Positions 21,576 to 31,540 of a stretch of DNA of 64,000 bases are shown in pieces. The notes beneath the pieces were generated by a model that was given only the letters and a program-made list of their open reading frames with translations, had not been told where the DNA came from and searched no databases. Position numbers and translations under genes: made by a program. Positions within the stretch are counted from its first letter, which is position 1. The number at the start of each line of letters is the position of its first letter. This DNA is from Arion vulgaris (Eukaryota > Mollusca > Gastropoda > Stylommatophora > Arionidae). The stretch spans positions 10,923,633-10,987,632 of the forward strand of contig CM036762.1 in NCBI GenBank assembly GCA_020796225.1, read 5' to 3'.

Positions 21576-23417
21576 TCAACTCTGCACCACAAAATCATTA
21601 TTGTTAAGTTTCTCTTCTGTATGTATTTGTCTGTGTAACTTCAACTTACTAGCTGCAGAAAACTCTGCACTACATACATCACATTTGTAACATTTTTCTC
21701 CAGTATGTATTCGTCTGTGTTTTCTTAGGCCGCCACATCCAGTAAACTCTGCACCACAAACATCACACTTGTAAGGTTTCTCTCCGGTATGTATTCGTCT
21801 GTGTGCCTTCAAGTTACCTGCTAATGCAAACCCTGTATTACAAAAATCACACTTGTAAGGCTTCTCCCCAGTATGTACTCTTCTATGTCTTGTCAAGTGA
21901 CTAGCATCACAGAATCTTGCACCACAAACATCACACATGTATGGTTTCTCTCCAGTATGTATTCTTCTGTGTATTTTCAATTTAGAAGCTGTAGTAAATT
22001 CTGTATTACAAACATCACACTTGTAAGGTTTTTCACCTGTATGTTTTCTTCTGTGTACTTTCATGCTACTAGTTGAAGTAAACCCTGCAAAACAAACATC
22101 ACACTTGTAAGGTTTCTCGTTTAAGTGATTTCTTCTGTGTACTATCAGTTGATGAGCTTGACAAAATCCTATGGCACAAACATCACACCTGTAAGGTCTT
22201 TCTCCAGTATGTATTCTTCGGTGTATCTTCAATCCAGCAGCTATAGTAAACTGCGCACTACAAACATCACACTTGTAAGGTTTCTCTCCAGTATGCTTTC
22301 TTCTGTGTACTTTCAGTTGCTCAGACTGACAGAATACTGCACCACAAAAATCACACTTGTAAGGTTTCTCGCCTGTATGTTTTCGCCTGTGTCTTTTCAG
22401 ATGACTAGAGTCACTAAATCCTACACCACAAAAATCACACTTGTAAGGCTTCTCTCCAGTATGTATTCGCTTGTGTACTGTCAAGCTACCAACTTTAGGA
22501 AACTTTGCACCACAAACATCACACTTGTAAGGTTTCTCTCCTGTGTGTACTCTTCTGTGATCTGTCAATTGACCAGACTGACAGAATCCAACTCCACAAA
22601 CATCACATTTGTATGGTTTCTCTCCAGTATGTATTCGTTTGTGTCTCTTCAAGATATTAGCTGTAGTAAGCTCTGCACTACAAATATCACATTTATAAAG
22701 TTTCTCTCCTGTATGTATTCTTCTGTGGCATGTTAGTTTACTAGAATTACAGAATTCTAAACCACAAACATCACAAGTGTACAGTTTCTTTCCAGGATTT
22801 ATTTCTATATGCCTACTTAGATCATTAGGCTCTGTATGTAAAACATCACAATTGTACGGTTTCCCTCCAATATTTATTTCTGTGCGTACAGTCAGATTAC
22901 TAGAACAATTGACACCACAGAAATCAGATTTGTAATGTTTCTGTGAACTTGTGCTACTAATACAATGTTTACTGGTATCATAAACACAGCATTCATTTTT
23001 TGACAGTTTGTTACAATCTCCCTTATTGACAGTTAGACTGTCATCATTCTGACTCTTATTCATGACGTCTACAATCATGATCTGTCCTATCCTGGCTTTC
23101 ACTGATTCTCTTAAGTCATGCAGTCCTTGTTCTCTGGATGTCAAATCTTGACCTTCTTTATATTCATTCATCTTCTTATAACCACACATCTCATCTCCTG
23201 TGTTCTTTACAATATTTAGAATATGTAACGTTGGTCTTTCCTTACTGTTTGTCTCATCATCTGTAATTGTCTCAAATTTTCTCATGTGTTCTGGAAGATT
23301 GTCTGAAAAATTATCAGGTCTTATAAATTGTGAGTGTTGAACCCTGCACTGACTATCCCCCTTTTCTAACATCAATCTGACAGTTTGTGAAGCAGCTCCA
23401 TGTATCAGCATTGATCT
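21576..23417 (-). CDS. ZNF-B last exon: shared N-terminal region plus 14 C2H2 zinc fingers
   Basis: Open for about 613 codons to a stop at 21576-21578. The exon starts after a good acceptor (CTACTTGTCAG, AG at 23418-23419). The first 200 residues are a region shared with ZNF-A, -C and -D (LHDLRESVKARIGQIM, MNKSQNDDSLTV) that matches no domain I know; KRAB, ZAD, BTB and SCAN are absent. Two degenerate fingers follow, then 14 regular C2H2 fingers of 28 residues, mostly with TGEKPYKC linkers, ending 14 residues before the stop. Such proteins are usually nuclear, sequence-specific DNA-binding regulators; the target here is unknown. Phase matters. Exon 2 ends in phase 1, and that junction reads ISADTWSCF... 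into a TAG after a run of five G (23357-23361 on the plus strand). With four G it would join the long frame. Joining exon 1 directly (phase 0) is open as written. An AATAAA on this strand lies at 21352-21357, at the LINE border. Confidence 0.93.
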   Translation of the reverse strand, partial: RSMLIHGAASQTVRLMLEKGDSQCRVQHSQFIRPDNFSDNLPEHMRKFETITDDETNSKERPTLHILNIVKNTGDEMCGYKKMNEYKEGQDLTSREQGLHDLRESVKARIGQIMIVDVMNKSQNDDSLTVNKGDCNKLSKNECCVYDTSKHCISSTSSQKHYKSDFCGVNCSSNLTVRTEINIGGKPYNCDVLHTEPNDLSRHIEINPGKKLYTCDVCGLEFCNSSKLTCHRRIHTGEKLYKCDICSAELTTANILKRHKRIHTGEKPYKCDVCGVGFCQSGQLTDHRRVHTGEKPYKCDVCGAKFPKVGSLTVHKRIHTGEKPYKCDFCGVGFSDSSHLKRHRRKHTGEKPYKCDFCGAVFCQSEQLKVHRRKHTGEKPYKCDVCSAQFTIAAGLKIHRRIHTGERPYRCDVCAIGFCQAHQLIVHRRNHLNEKPYKCDVCFAGFTSTSSMKVHRRKHTGEKPYKCDVCNTEFTTASKLKIHRRIHTGEKPYMCDVCGARFCDASHLTRHRRVHTGEKPYKCDFCNTGFALAGNLKAHRRIHTGEKPYKCDVCGAEFTGCGGLRKHRRIHTGEKCYKCDVCSAEFSAASKLKLHRQIHTEEKLNNNDFVVQS

Positions 23418-23429
23418 CTGACAAGTAGA

Positions 23430-23905
23430 AAACAATAAATGAGACAGTTATAAATATAAAAATAGCATTTTAATTGTACATTTTAATTGTTTATGACAAA
23501 AGTATATTAAAATCAAAACAGGTGGGTTTCTTGGTTCTATTTCTCTTCTTCTATCACTCTCAGATGTCAATATGAATATAAAAGGGTTTGAAAGTATATA
23601 AGAATATAAGGAATATATTCAATGAAAGCAGTGGTCCTCATTAGATTGTCAAGATCTCCAAAGAGCTTGAACAATGGTGATAGCCATATAAGTCTAATTT
23701 GCTTCTCCAATGCTAGACATCTTCGTAAAGTAATATTATTTCGTCAGTGCCATAGAAGCTTCTATATTTTCAGCATGTTGAAAGGATGTTATCTTAGTCT
23801 GTTGTGGCATGTTTGGAATCTTAATATCACACATTGGTATTTGAGCTGGTAATATGGATAATATGGAACATGTAAGTATACCTTCCTTTCCCCAATATAT
23901 GTCTT
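23430..23905 (-). other. Conserved intron 2 segment of ZNF-B
   Basis: AT-rich intron next to the last-exon acceptor. Blocks such as AAAGCAGTGGTCC (about 23626) and TCTGTTGTGGCA are shared with the upstream flanks of ZNF-A and ZNF-D. Confidence 0.6.
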
Positions 23906-24149
23906 CTTCTTCTTTGAACAGTCCATATTGACCACTTGTTAACCCCTCTGTGTGATTTGTATTTGATCTGAGCCTAAGAGTGATTGTGCGTTATGTGCCT
24001 ACAAGTAGGCAATCATAACCGATTTCTGCTGTTTTTATTTACTAAGATAGCTTCCTAGGTCCTACATCAGTTGCCTCTTACGACATGCCTTGTAGGTCTC
24101 AGTGGTACTATTCTTTGCTTCCCTTGCAGGCCCCAGCACCACATGGGCG
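23906..24149 (-). mobile_element. R2 SINE-like element in ZNF-B intron 2
   Basis: Flanked by the exact 13-bp TSD CAATATATGTCTT (23893-23905 and 24150-24162). Its 3' AAG repeat reads CTTCTTCTTC on the plus strand. Confidence 0.93.
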
Positions 24150-24358
24150 CAATATATGTCTTGGAAGGCACATCTTCATTGCAAGACCGTGTCGCTGGGC
24201 AAACCAAAATTTTCAGCAATTATATTCTACTTCTGTTGGCATTTTATTAATTCAGTATTTACTTGATGCGCCAGCTTCAGTGACTTTCATTTCTATGATA
24301 ACATTTGTAATATATCATACATCACAAGAATGTCACACGGAATATGAAACACACCATA

Positions 24359-24558
24359 AACTTGCTGCCTTGCAGGTTAGCTGGGGACAGCCAAAGGCTG
24401 GCGGAGAGCAAACCCAGTAAACGCTGATTGAAATCGGACACATCGCCGAAGGACAAGCACCAGAGCTCCAAATGGTACTGAAGATGTGACGATCACACCG
24501 TTCTTGGTGCTAGGCTGTTTATATATCACAATAAGAAAAAGAACGATCTAGAGAGAGA
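24359..24558 (+). mobile_element. R3 repeat, 5'-truncated, with TSD
   Basis: A 200-bp 3' part of R3 ending in a GAGAGAGA tail, flanked by GAAACACACCATA (24346-24358 and 24559-24571). The 5' truncation plus a 13-bp TSD indicates target-primed retrotransposition. It lies in ZNF-B intron 2. Confidence 0.92.
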
Positions 24559-24620
24559 GAAACACACCATAGATGAAACCATAAACATATCACTTCAGAG
24601 ATCACAAATAACTGACTCAC

Positions 24621-24756
24621 CATCTTCGATATTCTTCCAATCATTCTCTCCGCACAGATCAGACTGTTTGACTACCCCAAGTCCTATCACTTCCTCACCA
24701 ATACTGTTATTTTCTTCACTGTTGACTTTTTCACTTTTGATCATCATTTCAGGTAT
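24621..24756 (-). CDS. ZNF-B putative coding exon 2
   Basis: A 136-bp exon with a good acceptor (ACAGTTATTTCAG, then ATACC) and a strong donor (GATG, then GTGAGT). It encodes 45 residues beginning IPEMMIKSEKVNSEENNSIG and ending GENDWKNIED, then one base of the next codon (phase 1). It enters in phase 0, matching exon 1. The acidic composition and the I-K-S-E motif (SUMO consensus form, hydrophobic-K-x-E) are common in N-terminal regions of invertebrate ZNF proteins, where sumoylation recruits repressors. That role is inferred only. Its reading frame is open further upstream to the start at 24864, but the residues there look intronic. It is possibly skipped in some transcripts (see exon 3). 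The paralogues A, C and D show no such exon here. Confidence 0.72.
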
Positions 24757-24828
24757 CTGAAATAACTGTTGTAAAAACACATTAAATGGCTCCATTACTT
24801 CAATTCTAAAAAATAATATTTTTCTTTC

Positions 24829-25285
24829 TTCTTCTTCAAACGCTGCATATCGACCACTTGTCAACCACTCTGTGTGATCTGAGCAACTGTACCAGTTATG
24901 CGCCTACAAGTAGACCAGCACATCCGATTTCTGCGCTACTTTTTATTTATTAGGGTAGCATCCCTAGGGCCTCTGGCTCCGACACGAGAACTGCACTGAG
25001 ATGAACTCCAGAGGGTAAACGAAAACGTGGAAGACCCAAGACAACCTGGAGGAGAACGATAGAGCAAGAACTGAATCATAACTGTAACACAATACAGAGG
25101 AAGGCCATGAATAGAGAAGAATGGTGTGCGTATGTTGCTGCCCTAAACGCCAAATGCGTAATTGGCTAAAGAGAGAGATCCCTAGGGCCTACATCAGTCG
25201 CCTCTTATATCAGTCGCCTCATTGTAGGTTGCAGTGATACTATTCTTTGCTTCTCTTGTGGGCCTGCCTCAGCACCACACAGACG
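24829..25285 (-). mobile_element. R2 SINE-like element, split by a LINE, in ZNF-B intron 1
   Basis: An R2 copy in two pieces (24829-24972 and 25191-25285), flanked outside by ATTTTTCTTTC (24818-24828 and 25286-25296). The interruption is the LINE at 24973-25177. Confidence 0.92.
24973..25177 (+). mobile_element. 5'-truncated LINE nested in R2
   Basis: 205 bp flanked by the exact 13-bp TSD ATCCCTAGGGCCT (24960-24972 and 25178-25190). It encodes the LINE C-terminus: GKRKRGRPKTTWRRTIEQEL, then EEWCAYVAALNAKCVIG and a stop at 25167-25169. A TGA at 25002-25004 stands where relatives have Trp. Confidence 0.96.
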
Positions 25286-25317
25286 ATTTTTCTTTCAATA
25301 ATAAGGAGGAAATAATG

Positions 25318-25573
25318 CCCAAGTGATTACCGGGGCTCAAATTTGGGGTGTAAAGAATAGAATCAATGTTACCTGCCACGCATGTCGTAAGAGGCGACTA
25401 AGGAGGTTTGGCTGAAATCGGATGTACGTGTCCTAAACATGTAGAAGTCTATACGTTTATGGGCCTACCAAACCAATGTGCAACGTATACACGTTCTTGA
25501 CAAAGATCAAACTTATCACAAAGAGTGATTAAAATTGGTCGTAAAGAACGAACGCAAAGAAGAAAGAAGAAGG
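25318..25573 (+). mobile_element. R1 SINE-like element in ZNF-B intron 1
   Basis: Flanked by AGGAGGAAATAATG (25304-25317 and 25574-25587). Ends in AAG/AAGA repeats. Confidence 0.93.
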
Positions 25574-25744
25574 AGGAGGAAATAATGATCAGCATTATCT
25601 AACAAGATGTTAAATACCAGTTGCCAGTCTGAAGAGAAGTGTTTGATGTAACTCTCACTTATAGGACTGATGATTAGTTAGATAACAGAACCGATGTCAT
25701 TATGTTCTATGGAGACCTATACGTGCTTATTCTTTTGCAGAAAA

Positions 25745-25950
25745 TGGCAAAGAGTTATTCCTCTAGTACCATTTTACATTACATAGGGCTTGCAAGCAAC
25801 TTCTCCATACCACTCTCTCCTGGGCAACTGGCTTATTTCTCCTAAAGAACTGAGCCGGATATTTCTCCCCTTTCTCAGTAAAGTTTGTTTCAGGGTTTCC
25901 CTAGGGCTTCCTTTCTTTTTTGAACCCTTTGCCTCCCACTGCGCATAGCC
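25745..25950 (-). mobile_element. LINE 3' end fragment in ZNF-B intron 1
   Basis: Closely matches the 3' end of the LINE at 35832-38337: minus-strand RKEALGKP and SGMEKLLASPM correspond to RGRPKETLK and AVWRNCLQALCNV there. Frame broken. The short repeats beside it (CACTACA-AGTAAGTA, 25930-26005) are simple sequence. Confidence 0.78.
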
Positions 25951-26075
25951 ACTACACAGTAAGTATCCATTACCCTGTATATATCCACTACAAAGTAAGT
26001 AACCATCACATATTACAAGCACACACTACATGGTACTTTTCCTAACTTATGTGATCTCAACAAACAAATAAGTAC

Positions 26076-26141
26076 CTGATCTGTGTCTGTTACGTCCACT
26101 TCTTGCTTAATTTGTAGATCATCTCCTTGAATGTGCTCCAT
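26076..26141 (-). CDS. ZNF-B putative first coding exon
   Basis: The ATG at 26141-26139 opens a 22-codon exon beginning MEHIQGDDLQIKQEVDVTD and ending in Gln at a donor (CAG, then GTACTT). It ends in phase 0, which fits both exon 2 (starts phase 0) and exon 3 (long frame also phase 0 at its acceptor). The acidic sequence with an I-K-Q-E motif is the usual look of the first coding exon of invertebrate C2H2 genes with SUMO-site-rich N-termini. Size, ATG, donor and matching phases support it. No transcript evidence is available, and a 5' untranslated exon could lie further up (beyond 26142). The tandem repeat at 26465-30909 begins only 320 bp upstream, close to where a promoter might be. Confidence 0.7.
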
Positions 26142-26464
26142 GATAATCTCAAAGACCTTGCTCTCTTATCTATTGAACAAGTCAAAGAACATGATCAGGT
26201 CACACAATATGAAGCTTATACAACTTCTGTCATCAAACAGTAATGGCAAATTTCATTATTTATATACATTTATAAAATTATATAACTCCACAGCATGATT
26301 CTAAGTTTTCCATCTACTCAGAAAGTGGGGTAGTATTTTCCAGTTGAGTGTACTAGAGAGTTGACAGTACCAAGAATTTAACCACAACACTAAGGACATA
26401 ATTTAAGAGGGGAGTGTAAATTGATATATTAATACCCCCTCCCCATAGATTTGATTATTGGAAA
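26142..26464 (-). other. ZNF-B upstream region
   Basis: AT-rich sequence between the putative start codon and the tandem repeat. No TATA box or other clear promoter element can be assigned by eye. Confidence 0.35.
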
Positions 26465-27940
26465 TCAAATAAATAATAAATATATCTCAAAAAACAATGT
26501 TAGCTGTTAAAGGGTGTGTTTGGCTCTTTAAAATGTAATTTTATATTTTCAAACATGCAACTGTTTAGTCCCCTGTGAGGGGGACTGCCTGGAGTAGTTG
26601 ATAGTAGCTCGGCCTGCTAGCTGTGAGACGCCTCATAGCTCAGGTTCGAACCTACTGTCCGGCATTTGTTCGAGTCCCTGGTCTTACTCAGGACGATAAA
26701 GTGAGTACCTCTGAAGTCGGAGAAAATCTGCCTGTATGGCGAAGGAATACTAATTACGAGTACATTGAGCACACGGCTGCCAGTGTAAGTAATTTACAAT
26801 GTCACGCTGCTGCCATTGTAAGAAATTGGAAAAACTGATTTTCATGCAAAAATCAGTTTCAGAGATGAAACTTCGTCTGAGTTGAAAGCGGACGAAAGAA
26901 AAAAGAAAAAAAAAGAAAAAAAAAAGTCCTCTGTGTGACCTGTAGAGCGCAAGAACATTGTGCTGCCAATCTCCAGCATTAGCCAAATAGCTTAAATATT
27001 TTCAACTTTTCAACCCAGCATATCTGTTTTCATCAGTAAGAGAAGTTAAAATCGATGATATTACCTCTGATATCAGAGAAGGCACTGTATGGCGGGGACA
27101 TTGATAATAAGGAAAGCATGTCTTCACGCAAAAATAAGTAGATTCGTCACACCAGGTGCCTGACTACACCTGAATTTGTAGCAGGCAAGTGCAAGAAGAA
27201 GAGATATTAAAGTAAAAAAAAATTCATCCATGGATATCTTCTGAACTTTTGTTTTCAGGTGTCTGATGAGAAATATGTATCTTTTATATTAAATGATTAA
27301 TTATACGATATTATTATTGTGGCTTGTTTTATACAATGGCTAATCATAAGATTACTTGAGTGGTAATGAAGATATTCTTTCTTTTTAATGTTAAGACAAG
27401 ACGTCCGAGTGGTTACCGGGGCCCAATTTTGGAGTGTAAAGAATAGAACCACTGTTACCTGCCACGCATGTTGTAAGAGGTTTGGCTGAAATCGGATGCA
27501 TGTGTCCTAAACATGTAGAAGTCTATGCATTTAGGGTCTACCAAACCAATGTGCAACGTATACACGTTCTTGGCAAAGATCAAACATATCACAAAGAGTG
27601 ATTAAAATTGGTCGTAAAGAACAAACGCAAAGCAGAAGAAGTTAAGACAAGTTTGTTGTTTTTATGTTTCAATTAGTGTTCTAATGTATTAATTGGTAGA
27701 TAGGTAATGAACAGTTACAATGCAATGTGTATTTGAAATGTGCAAGTAAACCACTGCATACTGGTATGCTTCAGACTAACGCCGAAGGATTAACTTCAAT
27801 AACGGGATTTTACCCATTGGCTCAGCCCTCTCCACAGAAATGGCACGCCACCTGCCTAGAGTATCGCACGAACTTCGCAGCCCCTGCAACAATCCTAGGG
27901 GAAAAAATTGCATTCATGAATAGAACAGCGTGGGTCAGAT
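26465..27940 (+). repeat. 1.48-kb tandem repeat, unit 1 of 3
   Basis: Unit start TCAAATAAATAATAAATA. It contains a tRNA-type SINE (family S3, 26578-26924: B box GGTTCGAACC, A-rich tail, TSD AGTCCCCTGTG/AGTCCTCTGTG), an R1 element (27401-27640, TSD GTTAAGACAAG at 27390-27400 and 27641-27651) and, at its end (about 27730-27940), an S4-like segment also found at 41995-42250. No gene. Confidence 0.95.
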
Positions 27941-29420
27941 TCAAATAAATAATAAATATATCTCAAAAAACAATGTTAGCTGTTAAAAGGGTGTGTTTGG
28001 CTCTTTAAAATGTAATTTTATATTTTCAAACATGCAACTGTTTAGTCCCCTGTGAGGGGACTGCCTGGAGAGTTGATAGTAGCTCGGCCTGCTAGCTGTG
28101 AGACGCCTCATAGCTCGGGTTCGAACCTACTGTCCGGCATTTGTTCGAGTCCCCTGGTCTTACTCAGGACGATAAAGTGAGTACCTCTGAAGTCGGAGAA
28201 AATCTGCCTGTATGGCGAAGGAATACTAATTACGAGTACATTGAGCACACGGCTGCCAGTGTAAGTAATTTACAATGTGCACGCTGCTGCCATTGTAAGA
28301 AATTGGAAAAACGGATTTTCATGCAAAAATCAGTTTCAGAGATGAAACTCGTCTGAGTTGAAAGCGGACGAAAGAAAAAGAAAAAAAAAAAAAAAAAAAA
28401 AAAGTCCCCCTGTGTGACCTGTAGAGCGCAAGAACATTGTGCTGCCAATCTCCAGCATTAGCCAAATAGCTTAAATATTTTCAACTTTTCAACCCAGCAT
28501 ATCTGTTTTCATCAGTAAGAGAAGTTAAAATCGATGATATTACCTCTGATATCAGAGAAGGCACTGTATGGCGGGGACATTGATAATAAGGAAAGCATGT
28601 CTTCACGCAAAAATAAGTAGATTCGTCACACCAGGTGCCTGACTACACCTGAATTTGTAGCAGGCAAGTGCAAGAAGAAGAGATATTAAAGTAAAAAAAA
28701 ATTCATCCATGGATATCTTCTGAACTTTTGTTTTCAGGTGTCTGATGAGAAATATGTATCTTTTATATTAAATGATTAATTATACGATATTATTATTGTG
28801 GCTTGTTTTATACAATGGCTAATCATAAGATTACTTGAGTGGTAATGAAGATATTCTTTCTTTTTAATGTTAAGACAAGACGTCCGAGTGGTTACCGGGG
28901 CCCAATTTTGGAGTGTAAAGAATAGAACCACTGTTACCTGCCACGCATGTTGTAAGAGGTTTGGCTGAAATCGGATGCATGTGTCCTAAACGTGAGAAGT
29001 CTATGCGTTTAGGGGCCTACCAAACCAATGTGCAACGATACACGTTCTTGGCAAAGATCAAACATATCACAAAGAGTGATTAAAATTGGTCGTAAGAACG
29101 AACGCAAAGCAGAAGAAGTTAAGACAAGTTTGTTGTTTTTATGTTTCAATTAGTGTTCTAATGTATTAATTGGTAGATAGGTAATGAACAGTTACAATGC
29201 AATGTGTATTTGAAATGTGCAAGTAAACCACTGCATACTGGTATGCTTCAGACTAACGCCGAAGGATTAACTTCAATAAACGGATTTTACCCCATATGGC
29301 TCGGTCCCTCTCCACAGAAATGGCACGCCACCTGCCTAGAGTATCGCACGAACTTCGCAGCCCCTGCAACAATCCTAGGGGAAAAAATTGCATTCATGAA
29401 TAGAACAGCGTGGGTCAGAT
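27941..29420 (+). repeat. 1.48-kb tandem repeat, unit 2 of 3
   Basis: 1480 bp, nearly identical to unit 1. S3 SINE 28055-28402, R1 element 28880-29117. The A-tract after the SINE is longer here (28379-28403). Differences from unit 1 are mostly single-base indels and run lengths. Confidence 0.95.
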
Positions 29421-30909
29421 TCAAATAAATAATAAATATATCTCAAAAAACAATGTTAGCTGTTAAAAGGGTGTGTTTGGCTCTTTAAAATGTAATTTTA
29501 TATTTTCAAACATGCAACTGTTTAGTCCCCCTGTGAGGGGGACTGCCTGAGTAGTTGATAGTAGCTCGGCCTGCTAGCTGTGAGACGCCTCATAGCTCGG
29601 GTTCGAACCTACTGTCCGGCATTTGTTCGAGTCCCTGGTCTTACTCAGGACGATAAAGTGAGTACCTCTGAAGTCGGAGAAAATCTGCCTGTATGGCGAA
29701 GGAATACTAATTACGAGTACATTGAGCACACGGCTGCCAGTGTAAAGTAATTTACAATGTGCACGCTGCTGCCATTGTAAGAAATTGGGAAAACGGATTT
29801 TCATGCAAAAATCAGTTTCAGAGATGAAACTCGTCTGAGTTGAAAGCAGACGAAAGAAAAAAGAAAAAAAAGAAAAAAAAAAAAAAAGTCCCCCTGTGTG
29901 ACCTGTAGAGCGCAAGAACATTGTGCTGCCAATCTCCAGCATTAGCCAAATAGCTTAAATATTTTCAACTTTTCAACCCAGCATATCTGTTTTCATCAGT
30001 AAGAGAAGTTAAAATCGATGATATTACCTCTGATATCAGAGAAGGCACTGTATGGCGGGGACATTGATAATAAGGAAAGCATGTCTTCACGCAAAAATAA
30101 GTAGATTCGTCACACCAGGTGCCTGACTACACCTGAATTTGTAGCAGGCAAGTGCAAGAAGAAGAGATATTAAAGTAAAAAAAAATTCATCCATGGATAT
30201 CTTCTGAACTTTTGTTTTCGCGGTGTCTGATGAGAAATATGTATCTTTTATATTAAATGATTAATTATACGATATTATTATTGTGGCTTGTTTTATACAA
30301 TGGCTAATCATAAGATTACTTGAGTGGTAATGAAGATATTCTTTCTTTTTAATGTTAAGACAAGACGTCCGAGTGGTTACCGGGGCCCAATTTTGGAGTG
30401 TAAAGAATAGAACCACTGTTACCTGCCACGCATGTTGTAAGAGGTTTGGCTGAAATCGGATGCATGTGTCCAAAACGTGTAGAAGTCTATGCATTTAGGG
30501 TCTACCAAACCAATGTGCAACGTATACACGTTCTTGGCAAAGATCAAACATATCACAAAGAGTGATTAAAATTGGTCGAAAGAACAACGAAAGCAGAAGA
30601 AGTTAAGACAAGTTTGTTGTTTTTATGTTTCAATTAGTGTTCTAATGTATTAATTGGTAGATAGGTAATGAACAGTTACAATGCAATGTGTATTTGAAAT
30701 GTGCAAGTAAACCACTGCATACTGGTATGCTTCAGACTAACGCCGAAGGATTAACTTCAATAAACGGGATTTTACCCCATATGGCTCGGTCCCTCTCCAC
30801 AGAAATGGCACGCCACCTGCCTAGAGTATCGCACGAACTTCGCAGCCCCTGCAACAATCCTAGGGGAAAAAATTGCATTCATGAATAGAACAGCGTGGGT
30901 CAGATTCAA
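29421..30909 (+). repeat. 1.48-kb tandem repeat, unit 3 of 3
   Basis: About 1489 bp. S3 SINE 29536-29886 with the exact 12-bp TSD AGTCCCCCTGTG (29524-29535 and 29887-29898). R1 element 30365-30601. The array stops at TCAAA followed by a C-rich run (30909 on). Confidence 0.95.
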
Positions 30910-31250
30910 ATTCCCCCTCCCCCTTCCCTGCCCAGGTATGCATACAGTATAATAGTCAATATTTCATAAACTAATTAATTTCTGAACAAACATAACACTT
31001 GATATTTGACCAGAGTGAATTCTTCAATGTTTTAACTATGATAACATTTACTGTCTTGACTAATGTTAGTCCTAGATTCATTGACCAGAATAACACTTGA
31101 TATCTTGACTAGAATAACAATTGCTATCTTGATTAGAATCAATACTACAAATGTCTTGACTTGGGTACCATGTGCCTGATCTGTTGTTTAAGCTAGACAG
31201 GAGAAAACCAAATGGAGGAAATAACCCAGAGCATAACAACATAAATACAT
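30910..31250. other. AT-rich DNA with a degenerate short repeat
   Basis: Imperfect repeats of AATAACACTTGATATCTTGA between about 30990 and 31150. No gene. Confidence 0.5.
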
Positions 31251-31254
31251 TAAA

Positions 31255-31540
31255 CAGAAAAGTGCAGACCAGTCTTCAGACTTCGAACGGGACACAGTTC
31301 AGTGGTCTTTGAGCACACCTCCATAGATGGATCTCAGGGACTCTGCTGCCTGCACCTGTGGAGCACCAAACCAGTCCCAGAGCACATCTTGTAAGACTGC
31401 CCCAATCTGAGTAGCGTGAGAATGAAAATCTGGCGAACAGGAACAACCCTTCACAACAAACTATGAGGGACCGTCTGGTGAAGACCTCAAGTGTATCGCC
31501 CTGTTTATGACACATAGCATACTAAAGTCGGAGTAGTCGC
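31255..31540 (+). mobile_element. Jockey-like LINE C-terminal fragment
   Basis: In broken frames it encodes RLRTGHSSL, GLCCLHLWSTKPVPEHIL and DCPNLSSVRM, the Cys/His-bearing C-terminal region also seen at 20055-20342 and 33060-33365. Confidence 0.65.

Noticed and set aside
23412..23435. Start of the ZNF-B coding region upstream of the acceptor (frame opens at 23435)
   Set aside because: That codon is TTG and lies in the intron, before the conserved splice acceptor. The nearest ATG in that frame is 23411.
26879..26926. Processed pseudogene suggested by A-rich tracts in the tandem units
   Set aside because: The tracts are the tails of S3 SINEs; no exon-exon coding text precedes them.
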